Assembly: GCA_022865725.1 (NCBI GenBank) | Contig: JALHTP010000004.1 | Span: 1 to 5,674 of the forward strand | From: Methyloceanibacter sp. | GTDB lineage: Bacteria; Pseudomonadota; Alphaproteobacteria; Rhizobiales; Methyloligellaceae | Reading direction: 5' to 3' | DNA: 5,674 nucleotides | Shown: positions 1 through 5,191 of the stretch, piece by piece | Layout: the number at the start of each line of letters is the position of its first letter | Position numbering within the stretch: position 1 is the stretch's first letter | Program-made: the position numbers and the translations under genes | The notes under the pieces: model-generated | Seen by the model: only the letters and a program-made list of their open reading frames with translations | What the model was told of the DNA's origin: nothing | Databases searched by the model: none

Positions 1-1
1 C

Positions 2-398
2 CCCGATCGCTATAAAGCGGCTCCGACCAGCGTGGAGATCGACGAGGCGAAGTGCAAGGAGATCGGTTTCGCCAAATGTCCGTTCTCGAGCGAGCCCTTC
101 GAGGTGAAAAGACGGTCGCAAAGGCGCGATCGACAATAGCGGGTTTGGGACCGTGTTCGGGGTCGTCGACGACAAACCTCTGCCGGTCTGCGACTATGCG
201 GGCTTTGCACCGTTCGGCTTCGGCTATCGGCGTTGCCCGGGCGAGCAGCTCACCATCCAGGTGTTCGAGGATTTCCTGCGAAAGGTGTGGAATAGCGGAA
301 TCGAGTTCCACAAGCTCGATGTCGCCGATCCGGAGCCGCTTCCGATCGGACCGACAACCGTCATCGCCGACAATGTCGGATTCATACGTAGAGCTTGA
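2..398 (+). pseudogene. Cytochrome P450, C-terminal part, frameshifted and cut by the window edge
   Basis: Cytochromes P450 are heme-thiolate monooxygenases or peroxygenases. The diagnostic heme loop FGFGYRRCPG is seen, with the heme-ligand Cys codon at 234-236, followed by the usual L-helix EQLTIQVFEDFLRKVW and a C-terminal tail ending at TGA 396-398. Reading from position 2 gives a P450-like stretch (PDRYKAAPTS, then IGFAKCPFSSEPFEVK) that reaches a stop at 137-139. The continuation (KDGRKGAIDNSGFGTVFGVV) lies in the next frame and joins at the A run 107-110. Removing one A restores a single continuous frame through both parts. The start lies outside the window, so the I-helix and ExxR motif cannot be judged. 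Substrate is unknown. The lesion could be a real inactivating insertion or a homopolymer sequencing error. Confidence in the family is high because of the heme loop; the pseudogene status is less sure. Confidence 0.8.
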
Positions 399-442
399 GC
401 AGGACCGGAGACTTTCATCAGCCACTGGGAGAGGAAAACGCC

Positions 443-715
443 ATGAGAAGATTGTTGCTTGCTGGAATTGCGCTTGCCGTGCTCGCTGGCGCGGCCGTCG
501 TGTCGCGGCCCGCGGGGGCGCTGGAAAACTGCTCCGTCGTGACGGCGACCGCCGACGGGCGCAACCGGGACGTCGCCGCCGATCGCGCGCAGAGGAGACT
601 GCACCATTACGTCGCGCGCAATTTGAGCAGCCTCACGGGGAAGACTGTGTCTCACGTGACCACCAACTGTATTCGCACTGTTTGCGAGAGCCGGGCCATC
701 GTGTGTCAACACTAA
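443..715 (+). CDS. Small exported four-cysteine protein of unknown function
   Basis: This is a 90-residue protein. The first 26 residues form a clear Sec signal peptide: MRR, then a hydrophobic core rich in Leu and Ala, then an AGA cleavage site before Leu27. The mature part of about 64 residues has four cysteines (C30, C76, C81, C88), suggesting two disulfides in the periplasm, and a basic amphipathic middle (residues 38-60, with GRNRDVAADRAQRRL). The start at 443 is chosen because GAGG at 431-434 lies eight bases upstream and because the signal peptide begins there; an in-frame ATG at 395 would only add a non-hydrophobic leader. It begins 44 bases after the P450 remnant on the same strand. 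I do not recognise a named family and assign no function. Confidence 0.72.
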   Translation: MRRLLLAGIALAVLAGAAVVSRPAGALENCSVVTATADGRNRDVAADRAQRRLHHYVARNLSSLTGKTVSHVTTNCIRTVCESRAIVCQH

Positions 716-817
716 CTCTCTTGAGGTGGTCCCTATGCCGCGCCGATGGGGCACTGATGCCGCTGCGCGCCCTGCTAAGATCGTAGGCGCGGTAAAGTTC
801 GCTTAGGGCCTCATGCC

Positions 818-825
818 GGGGAGGG
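818..825 (+). promoter_or_regulatory. Ribosome binding site deciding a GTG start
   Basis: GGGGAGGG ends five bases before GTG 831. This is a stronger and better spaced site than the AGGG (805-808) four bases before the in-frame ATG at 813, so the GTG start is preferred for the reductase. Confidence 0.5.
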
Positions 826-830
826 CGCTT

Positions 831-1676
831 GTGGCGACAGGCCTGCCAAGAGTGACCCTCCCCTCGGGCGAGGCTGTGCCGCAGCTCGGCCAGGGCACCT
901 GGCATATGGGCGAGAGCGGGCGGGCGCGGCCAGAGGAAGTCGCGGCGCTCAAGCTCGGCCTCGATCTCGGCATGACGCTGATCGACACCGCCGAGATGTA
1001 CGGCAATGGCGGGGCTGAGGAGGTCGTCGCCGAGGCCGTGCAGGGACGGCGCGAGGAATGCTTCATCGTCAGCAAGGTGATGCCGGAGAACTCCACGCGC
1101 GCCAGAACCATCGCCGCCTGCGAGCGGAGCCTGAAGCGGCTGAAGACCGACCGGATCGACCTCTATCTCCTGCATTGGCGCGGGGGCCCGAAACTCGAAG
1201 AGACGCTTGCCGGCTTCGAGGCGCTGATCGCGGCCGGCGCGATCCGCTTCTGGGGCGTCAGCAATTTCGATGTCGACGACATGGAGGAGCTGCTTGCGCT
1301 TCCCAGCGGGACGGCATGCGCCAGCAACCAGGTGCTCTATAATCTCAGACGCCGCGGGATCGAAGCGGGCCTTCTGCCCTGGTGCCGTGCGCGCGGGATA
1401 CCGATCATGGGCTATTCGCCGATCGAGCAAGGGCGGCTGTTGCGCGACCGTGTGCTCACCGGCGTCGCCATGCGCCATCGCGCCACGACCGCGCAGATCG
1501 CGCTCGCCTGGGCGCTCAGGCAGAGCGATATGATGGTGATCCCCAAGGCCTCGAGCGAGGCGCATGTGCGGGAGAACCGCGCCGCGCTCGACATCAAGCT
1601 GACCGAGCAGGATCTCGGCGAGGTTAACCGTGCCTTCCCGCCGCCAAAAGGCCCCCGTCCGCTCGAATTGCTGTGA
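831..1676 (+). CDS. Aldo/keto reductase, YeaE-like
   Basis: This is a cytosolic NAD(P)H-dependent reductase of the aldo/keto reductase superfamily, reducing aldehydes or ketones to alcohols. Counting from GTG 831 (281 residues), the catalytic tetrad is visible: D52 and Y57 in LIDTAEMYGNGGAEE, K82 in VSKVMP and H115 in LYLLHWRG. The C-terminal cofactor-binding segment IPKASSEAHVRENRAA is at 237-252. Length is normal for the family. The N-terminal LPSGEAVPQLGQGTWHMGE, the motifs WGVSNFD and NQVLYNLRRRGIE, and the ending PPPKGPRPLELL all resemble E. coli YeaE, which reduces methylglyoxal. That substrate is only an inference here. An ATG at 813 is in frame and would add six residues. The gene stands alone, with a repeat-filled gap after it. 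No defect is seen. Confidence 0.93.
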   Translation: MATGLPRVTLPSGEAVPQLGQGTWHMGESGRARPEEVAALKLGLDLGMTLIDTAEMYGNGGAEEVVAEAVQGRREECFIVSKVMPENSTRARTIAACERSLKRLKTDRIDLYLLHWRGGPKLEETLAGFEALIAAGAIRFWGVSNFDVDDMEELLALPSGTACASNQVLYNLRRRGIEAGLLPWCRARGIPIMGYSPIEQGRLLRDRVLTGVAMRHRATTAQIALAWALRQSDMMVIPKASSEAHVRENRAALDIKLTEQDLGEVNRAFPPPKGPRPLELL

Positions 1677-1687
1677 GGTTTAATAGA

Positions 1688-1742
1688 CCCCTCCCTTTGG
1701 GGAGAGGTCACGCAGTCGCTTGCGACTGCGCGAGTGAGGGGG
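1688..1742 (+). repeat. REP-like element A with a compound hairpin
   Basis: The element starts with CCCCTCCC and GGGGAGAGG around a short loop (imperfect stem) and ends with GTGAGGGGG. Inside is a perfect nine-base inverted repeat, CGCAGTCGC (1711-1719) facing GCGACTGCG (1722-1730). The outer words match element B in reverse orientation, so it reads as an inverted copy of B with an added internal hairpin. It starts 11 bases after the reductase stop and could stabilise or end that transcript. Confidence 0.6.
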
Positions 1743-1768
1743 CTTGGGCCAAAACCCGGCTTCACTTT

Positions 1769-1804
1769 CCCTCACCCCAGCCCTCTCCCCCGCAGGGGAG
1801 AGGG
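1769..1804 (-). repeat. REP-like element B, perfect 10-bp hairpin
   Basis: CCCTCACCCC (1769-1778) is followed by CCCTCTCCCC (1781-1790), the loop CGCA, then GGGGAGAGGG (1795-1804), a perfect ten-base stem. No T run follows, so it is not a classic intrinsic terminator. CCCTCACCCC plus a GGGGAGAGGG hairpin is a style of dispersed intergenic repeat common in alphaproteobacterial genomes. Its orientation is opposite to element A, so the two form an inverted pair like a BIME. Confidence 0.62.
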
Positions 1805-1852
1805 AGATTGCTGTCATCAGGGCGTCACGCAATTTCGCTGTTGAATGCGGCA

Positions 1853-1869
1853 AGCGCGCATTTCGCGCT
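1853..1869. promoter_or_regulatory. Dyad upstream of the SMR pump gene, possible operator
   Basis: AGCGCG (1853-1858), spacer CATTT, CGCGCT (1864-1869): perfect six-base arms. It lies 39 bases before the pump start and just after a TTGAAT word at 1841-1846 that could serve as a -35 box. The layout would suit a repressor site, but no regulator gene is in the window and GC-rich dyads arise by chance. Confidence 0.25.
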
Positions 1870-1907
1870 CTGAGTCGCACGAACACCCGAGGCGAGATTT
1901 CAGCCCG

Positions 1908-2234
1908 ATGCCCTGGATCCTTCTCTCCGCCGCCATTCTGCTCGAGGTCGCGGGCATCACTTCGATGAAGCTCTCCCGCGGATTCTCCGAGCCGCTGCCC
2001 TCCATCGCCGTCCCGGTGTTCTATGTGCTCTCGGCGGCGGCCGTGATCCTCGTGCTGAAGCGGCTCGACCTTTCGGTGACCTACGCCATCTGGTCGGGCG
2101 TCGGCACGGCGCTCGCCGCCCTGATCGGAGTCGCCTATTTCCGCGAGCCGCTCAGCCTGTTCAAGCTCGCCTCGCTAGCGCTCGTGGTGCTTGGCGTGGT
2201 CGGCCTGTCGCTCGCCGCCAAGGAGACGCACTGA
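1908..2234 (+). CDS. Small multidrug resistance (SMR) efflux protein, EmrE-like
   Basis: This is an inner-membrane proton antiporter subunit that works as a dimer and exports cationic compounds such as quaternary ammonium ions. The 108 residues form four membrane segments (about 2-22, 31-50, 57-76, 84-103), the family's normal size. The essential proton/substrate glutamate is E13 in LLEVAGITSMKLS. EmrE's Y40, Y60 and W63 correspond to Y39, Y59 and W62 (YAIWSGVG). EmrE T18 is replaced by I17, so substrate range may differ. The ATG at 1908 is chosen because it places E13 where the family has it; an upstream in-frame ATG at 1845 would add an atypical charged leader. The ribosome site is weak (purine-rich GAGGCGAGA at 1889-1897). 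It may be cotranscribed with the next gene. The SugE/Gdx guanidinium subtype is less likely from the segment 1 motif. Confidence 0.93.
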   Translation: MPWILLSAAILLEVAGITSMKLSRGFSEPLPSIAVPVFYVLSAAAVILVLKRLDLSVTYAIWSGVGTALAALIGVAYFREPLSLFKLASLALVVLGVVGLSLAAKETH

Positions 2235-2259
2235 CGGGCGCGCCGATCCCCGCTAACAT
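2231..2259 (+). promoter_or_regulatory. Candidate promoter for a leaderless desaturase-family transcript
   Basis: CTGACG (2231-2236), a 17-base spacer and TAACAT (2254-2259) resemble -35 and -10 boxes at ideal spacing. The -35 overlaps the pump's stop codon. Transcription would begin about seven bases after the -10, that is at the ATG at 2266. No Shine-Dalgarno sequence is visible before that ATG, which agrees with leaderless translation. Confidence 0.3.
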
Positions 2260-2265
2260 AGACGA

Positions 2266-3105
2266 ATGGACGGTCTCATCGGCCAGAGCGACGGCCTGAT
2301 CCGGCTTGCGGTCTTCGCTTGCGTTTTTTTGGCGATGGCGGCGATCGAGCTGCTTTGGCCCAAGCGCGTGCTCATCGCGCCGAAACGGCGGCGCTGGCTC
2401 ACCAATATCGGCATCAGCGCGACGGCTACCCTCCTGCTCCGGCTGATGGCCTTGGCTGTCGTGCCCGTCGCGGCCATCGCGGCTGCGATCTATGCCGCGC
2501 GACATCAGATCGGGTTCCTGAACAACGTCTCTTGGCCAGAATGGATCAAGATCGTGGTGGCGCTGCTCGCGCTCGATCTCGCCATCTGGGCGCAGCATCT
2601 GGCCTCGCACAAGGTGCCGCTGTTCTGGCGGCTGCATCAGGTGCATCACGCCGATCGCGATATCGACGTGACCACGGCGGTGCGCTTCCACCCGGTCGAG
2701 ATTGCGCTCTCGATGCTGTGGAAGATCGTGGTGGTGGTGCCGCTTGGCGCTCCGCCGCTGGCGGTGTTCCTGTTCGAGGTGATCCTCAACGCCTGCGCCA
2801 TGTTCAATCACGCCAATATGGCGCTGCCGGCGTGGCTCGACCGGGGGTTGCGGCTCGTCCTCGTCACGCCGGACATGCATCGCGTGCATCACTCGGTGAT
2901 CAGGCGCGAGCACAATTCCAATTACGGCTTCAATCTCTCGCTGTGGGATCGGCTGTTCCGCACCTATACGCCTGAGCCCGAGGCGGGGCAGCTCGGCATG
3001 ACCATCGGCCTCAACCCCTATCAGAGCGAGGCTCCCACGCGCTTCGGCTGGTCGCTCTGGCTGCCCTTCCGGCAACAGAAGCCGGAAGCCAGAAACCGAA
3101 ATTAG
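2266..3105 (+). CDS. Sterol desaturase / fatty acid hydroxylase family membrane protein
   Basis: This is an integral-membrane, non-heme di-iron oxygenase of the fatty acid hydroxylase superfamily, which hydroxylates or desaturates lipids using O2. The 279 residues show membrane segments at about 12-30, 48-78 and 94-112, and a further hydrophobic stretch at 145-175. The histidine clusters that bind the iron pair are all present: HLASH (111-115), HQVHH (124-128), H142 in RFHP, H182 in NHAN, HRVHH (205-209) and H216 in REHNSNYG. The tail after LSLWDRLFRTY is short, as in other bacterial members. The lipid substrate cannot be read from sequence; members act on sterols, fatty acids, carotenoids or hopanoid-like lipids. 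It follows the SMR gene by 31 bases with no Shine-Dalgarno. It converges on the solute-binding protein gene, 17 bases between stops. Confidence 0.92.
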   Translation: MDGLIGQSDGLIRLAVFACVFLAMAAIELLWPKRVLIAPKRRRWLTNIGISATATLLLRLMALAVVPVAAIAAAIYAARHQIGFLNNVSWPEWIKIVVALLALDLAIWAQHLASHKVPLFWRLHQVHHADRDIDVTTAVRFHPVEIALSMLWKIVVVVPLGAPPLAVFLFEVILNACAMFNHANMALPAWLDRGLRLVLVTPDMHRVHHSVIRREHNSNYGFNLSLWDRLFRTYTPEPEAGQLGMTIGLNPYQSEAPTRFGWSLWLPFRQQKPEARNRN

Positions 3106-3126
3106 GCGAGCGGCGCAGCCGCCTAA
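3102..3126. terminator. Shared hairpin between convergent genes
   Basis: TTAGGCG (3102-3108) can pair with the CGCCTAA arm (3120-3126), and a competing inner stem GCGGC / GCCGC (3110-3114 with 3118-3122) also fits. The desaturase stop (3103-3105) and the minus-strand stop (3123-3125) both lie in the outer arms. U-runs are poor on either side (only TAATTT on the minus strand), so it may act as a weak bidirectional terminator or as an RNA 3'-end stabiliser. Confidence 0.4.
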
Positions 3127-4010
3127 AAGAAGCTCATGGGGAAGTAGCGCAGGAACAGCTCCTCGTAGCGCCCGGACGCGTGCACCTGCTCGAGCGCGTA
3201 ATTGAGGATCTCGGCGAGCTGGCGATTGCCCTTCTTCACCGCGATGCCCACGCCCTCGCCGAAGAACTTGGTGTCGAGATAGGGACCGCCGCGGAACTCG
3301 CAGCATCCCTCGCTGATCACGCCGTTGATCCAGAAGGTAAGCCCGATGCCGTCGCCGAAGACGAGATCGATGGCGCCGCTTTTCAGCGCCTTCTCCGCGT
3401 CGTCGATGGTGTCGAAGGAGGCCATCGCCACATCGGGGAAGAACAGCTTGAGATAGGCTTCATGCCCCGTGCCCTTGGCCACCCCGACCTTCTTGCCCTC
3501 GATCGTCTCGGGGCGAACGTCCTTGAGGTCGCTCGTCTTCTGCGCGACGAAGCGAGCGGGCGTCGCGTAATAGCGGGAAGTGAAGTAGGCCTTCTCCAGC
3601 GACTCGGGACTGATGCGGATCGAGGCAATCGCGGCGTCGGCCTCGCCCCGGTCGAGGGAAGGGAAGATCTCGGCCCAGTCGACGTCCTTCACCTCGCACT
3701 CGACCTCCAAGACCTCGCAGATCGACTTGGCGAGGTCGACATTGAGGCCGGTGAGGGTGCCGACCTCGTCGAGATAATGGAACGGCGGGTAGTCGCTGTC
3801 GGTGACGAAGCGGAGCTTGGTCAGCCCGTGCAAATCGGGCTTGGGACGAAGCACGTCGCCTTGCCAGGTGTCGGGGACGATGTCGTTGCGCACCTGCGCC
3901 GAGGCGCGCGCCGGCAGGAGCGAGAAAAAAGCGAGCGCGGCCGCGGCTAGCCAAAAAGCCGCCGCAGGGATGCGTCTCGACCTAAGGAAAGGATTGCTCT
4001 TGCCCGTCAC
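3123..4010 (-). CDS. Periplasmic solute-binding protein, family 3 (amino-acid type)
   Basis: This is a periplasmic receptor that delivers a small solute to an ABC importer. The 295 residues begin with a signal peptide (n-region with RSRR, hydrophobic core about 14-33, cleavage after ARASA at residue 38). The family 3 fold starts at about 65 with LRFVTDSDYPPFHYLDEVGTLTGLNVDLA in standard form, and continues with SLDRGEADAAIASIRIS, the hinge-region KKVGVAKGTGHEAYL and GAIDLVFGD (D215, D220), ending with YEELFLRYF. The family's usual ligand-carboxylate arginine (as in ITEKR of HisJ) aligns with S137, while R132 lies five residues earlier, so the ligand may not be an ordinary alpha-amino acid. 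The start is GTG: an in-frame TAG lies seven bases upstream, so no longer start exists, and no alternative start codon occurs before the hydrophobic core. No permease or ATPase gene is nearby, so it is an orphan here. Confidence 0.93.
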   Translation of the reverse strand: MTGKSNPFLRSRRIPAAAFWLAAAALAFFSLLPARASAQVRNDIVPDTWQGDVLRPKPDLHGLTKLRFVTDSDYPPFHYLDEVGTLTGLNVDLAKSICEVLEVECEVKDVDWAEIFPSLDRGEADAAIASIRISPESLEKAYFTSRYYATPARFVAQKTSDLKDVRPETIEGKKVGVAKGTGHEAYLKLFFPDVAMASFDTIDDAEKALKSGAIDLVFGDGIGLTFWINGVISEGCCEFRGGPYLDTKFFGEGVGIAVKKGNRQLAEILNYALEQVHASGRYEELFLRYFPMSFF

Positions 4011-4011
4011 G

Positions 4012-4018
4012 CCTCCCT
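4012..4018 (-). promoter_or_regulatory. Ribosome binding site unusually close to the start
   Basis: On the minus strand AGGGAGG is separated from the GTG start at 4010 by a single base. That is much closer than the usual five to nine bases, yet the reading frame leaves no other start. Initiation may be inefficient, or this purine run may not be the site used. Confidence 0.4.
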
Positions 4019-4074
4019 AATAACGCGGCTTCGCCTTGCCTGCCAAGGGGAACGTAGCACGGCAGAGTTGCGAA

Positions 4075-4103
4075 TATATAATTTGCAATTCTACATTGCA
4101 CAA
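4075..4103 (-). promoter_or_regulatory. Candidate promoter for the solute-binding protein gene
   Basis: On the minus strand TTGTGC (4103-4098), a 17-base AT-rich spacer and TATATA (4080-4075) resemble a sigma-70 promoter. Transcription would begin near 4068, giving a leader of roughly 58 bases. The AT-rich base composition stands out against the flanking coding DNA. Confidence 0.38.
4084..4100. promoter_or_regulatory. Dyad TGCAAT-N5-ATTGCA, possible operator
   Basis: TGCAAT (4084-4089), spacer TCTAC, ATTGCA (4095-4100) is a perfect inverted repeat placed between the proposed -35 and -10 of the solute-binding protein gene. Related words occur close by: TTGCGAA (4068-4074), TATTGCG (4134-4140) and ATTGCAAA (4153-4160). 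Clustered TTGCAA-like words in a divergent intergenic region suggest a transcription factor binding area. Which factor is unknown. Confidence 0.35.
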
Positions 4104-4147
4104 CTGCGATACAACGCGAAGGCGGCTTTCCAATATTGCGTCTCATC

Positions 4148-4176
4148 TTGAAATTGCAAATACTACGCGGGAGAAT
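4148..4176 (+). promoter_or_regulatory. Candidate promoter for the glycosyltransferase remnant
   Basis: TTGAAA (4148-4153), a 17-base spacer and GAGAAT (4171-4176) resemble -35 and -10 boxes on the plus strand. The start point would be near 4183, about 12 bases before ATG 4195. The -10 match is weak. Confidence 0.25.
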
Positions 4177-4194
4177 GCTGGGGGCGTTCCCGTC

Positions 4195-5191
4195 ATGCTT
4201 GTGGCGCAATTTCGCTTGGCCGAAGGGCCGCTTGCGCGCTTTGTCGCGCGCTGGAGCGCGCCGCTTGAAGCCGAGTACGGCTTCCTTCTCGGCCGCTTCA
4301 TCGATTCCGCCACGCTGGCGCGGGCGAACGCGATTGCGCTTCGCTGGGGCGTGCATCCTCACGAGGTGATGATCGCCAATGGCTGGCTCGATGCGGAGGA
4401 TTATTACCGCGCGCTGGCGCAGAACTGCGGCGCGACGTTCAGGGCAAAGCTTCCCGCCGCGGAAATAGCCACCGCCGCCGCGGCAAGTCCGCGCCAGAGC
4501 CTTGCGAGCGGCCTGCTCAAGGAGCGCGCGCGGGAGAGGAGCTTCGTCTTTGCCCCGGAGCTGCTCCGGCCCAACGCGCTTCGCGCGATGCTGGCGCGGC
4601 TTTCGCCCTATGAGTTCTCGCTCGCCTCGCCGCATGCGGTGCGCGGCGCGATCTGCCGCCACTTCGCTCCGTCCTTCGCCCATCATGCGGTGGAAGGCTT
4701 GGCCTCGCGCCGGCCAGCGCACAGCGCGCGGACGCGGGTGGCTCTGTGGCAGCGCCTTGTTTTCATCTTAAGCTCGATCGGGGTTCTGGCGGCGGTCGGG
4801 TTTGCGCCGTTAGCGACCCTCTGGGCTGTGTCGGCCGCCCTCGCTCTCCTCTTCGTGCCGCTGATCGGGTTTCGCCTGCTCGCCGCCTATGGCCTGTTTG
4901 GGGCGGTCCCCCGCAGCGCTTTTGAGCAGCTAATGCCCCCAAGTATTGCTGGCGGGCTTGAAGGGCAGCCGCTTCCTTGTCGGCTGTGCCCTGGAAATCC
5001 ATGGCAAACCAGAGCGGCCAAATCACTAGACCGCCAACTTCGGCCGCAACATTTTGGGCGACCTTTATTGGCTGCTGATCTCGGCGGCGGCCTACCGGGC
5101 GCTCTGGCAGTTCATGACCGCGCGCTTCGAATGGGAGAAGACCGAGCATGGTCTCGCCGTGCGCGGGAGCGGCGAACGAAGAATCGGCTAA
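4195..5191 (+). pseudogene. Family 2 glycosyltransferase remnant lacking its catalytic core
   Basis: Intact relatives are inner-membrane family 2 glycosyltransferases that build surface polysaccharide, with a cytosolic N-terminal helical domain, membrane segments, a GT2 catalytic domain and more membrane segments. Here residues 1-236 from ATG 4195 match the N-terminal part: helical domain with GWLDAEDYYRALAQNCGA (about 63-80), HHAVEGLASRRPAHSAR (about 163-179), then two membrane segments (about 187-204 and 207-233) ending RLLAAYGLFG near 4903. The family's C-terminal end reappears from about 5057 in the second frame: GDLYWLLISAAAYRALWQF, then EWEKTEHGL, and TAA at 5189-5191. The GT2 domain between (DxD region, QxxRW motif), normally some hundreds of residues, is absent, so the product cannot be catalytic. 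About 150 bases of unrelated sequence fill the gap. Family recognition is from memory of the pattern, without a search. The gene is divergent from the solute-binding protein gene. Confidence 0.7.
4913..5056 (-). pseudogene. Antisense fragment of an unidentified protein inside the glycosyltransferase remnant
   Basis: Read on the minus strand, this patch gives a protein-like stretch: NVAAEVGGLVIWPLWFAMDF, then QGTADKEAAALQARQQYLGA, then LAAQKRC. That is a short hydrophobic segment followed by an amphipathic, Gln/Ala-rich helix and a final Cys. Outside the patch the same frame becomes Arg/Gly-rich shadow sequence. The DNA here looks less GC-rich than its flanks. It resembles the C-terminal part of small membrane-anchored or envelope proteins, but I cannot name a family. 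It has no start or stop of its own, so it is treated as a gene scrap. Confidence 0.4.

Noticed and set aside
107..115. Programmed ribosomal frameshift at the A run in the P450
   Set aside because: The needed shift is +1 with only four As and no visible stimulating structure or conserved slippery motif; a one-base insertion explains it more simply.
52..786. 244-codon plus-strand open frame over the P450 end and small exported protein
   Set aside because: It runs out of frame with both recognisable proteins and its translation is Arg/Ser-rich without motifs.
633..1565. Long minus-strand open frame opposite the aldo/keto reductase
   Set aside because: It is the GC-rich shadow of a gene with a full catalytic tetrad; its translation is rich in Arg, Ala and His with no recognisable motif.
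1781..1804. Classic intrinsic terminator after the reductase gene
   Set aside because: The stem is perfect but no T run follows on either strand, and the hairpin matches a dispersed repeat, so it is listed as a repeat.
1677..1907. Small genes in the gap between the reductase and the SMR pump
   Set aside because: The short open frames here overlap hairpin repeats on both strands and show no coding character.
2161..3306. 381-codon minus-strand open frame across the desaturase-family gene
   Set aside because: The plus strand has all histidine clusters of the family, and this frame is charged, low-complexity shadow sequence that also crosses into the solute-binding protein gene.
3180..3950. 256-codon plus-strand open frame opposite the solute-binding protein
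   Set aside because: The minus strand encodes a complete family 3 binding protein with signal peptide; the plus-strand reading is its antisense shadow.
3982..4722. Minus-strand open frame covering the divergent intergenic region and glycosyltransferase N-terminus
   Set aside because: It crosses the AT-rich promoter region and its translation is basic, Arg-rich shadow; the plus strand fits the glycosyltransferase family.
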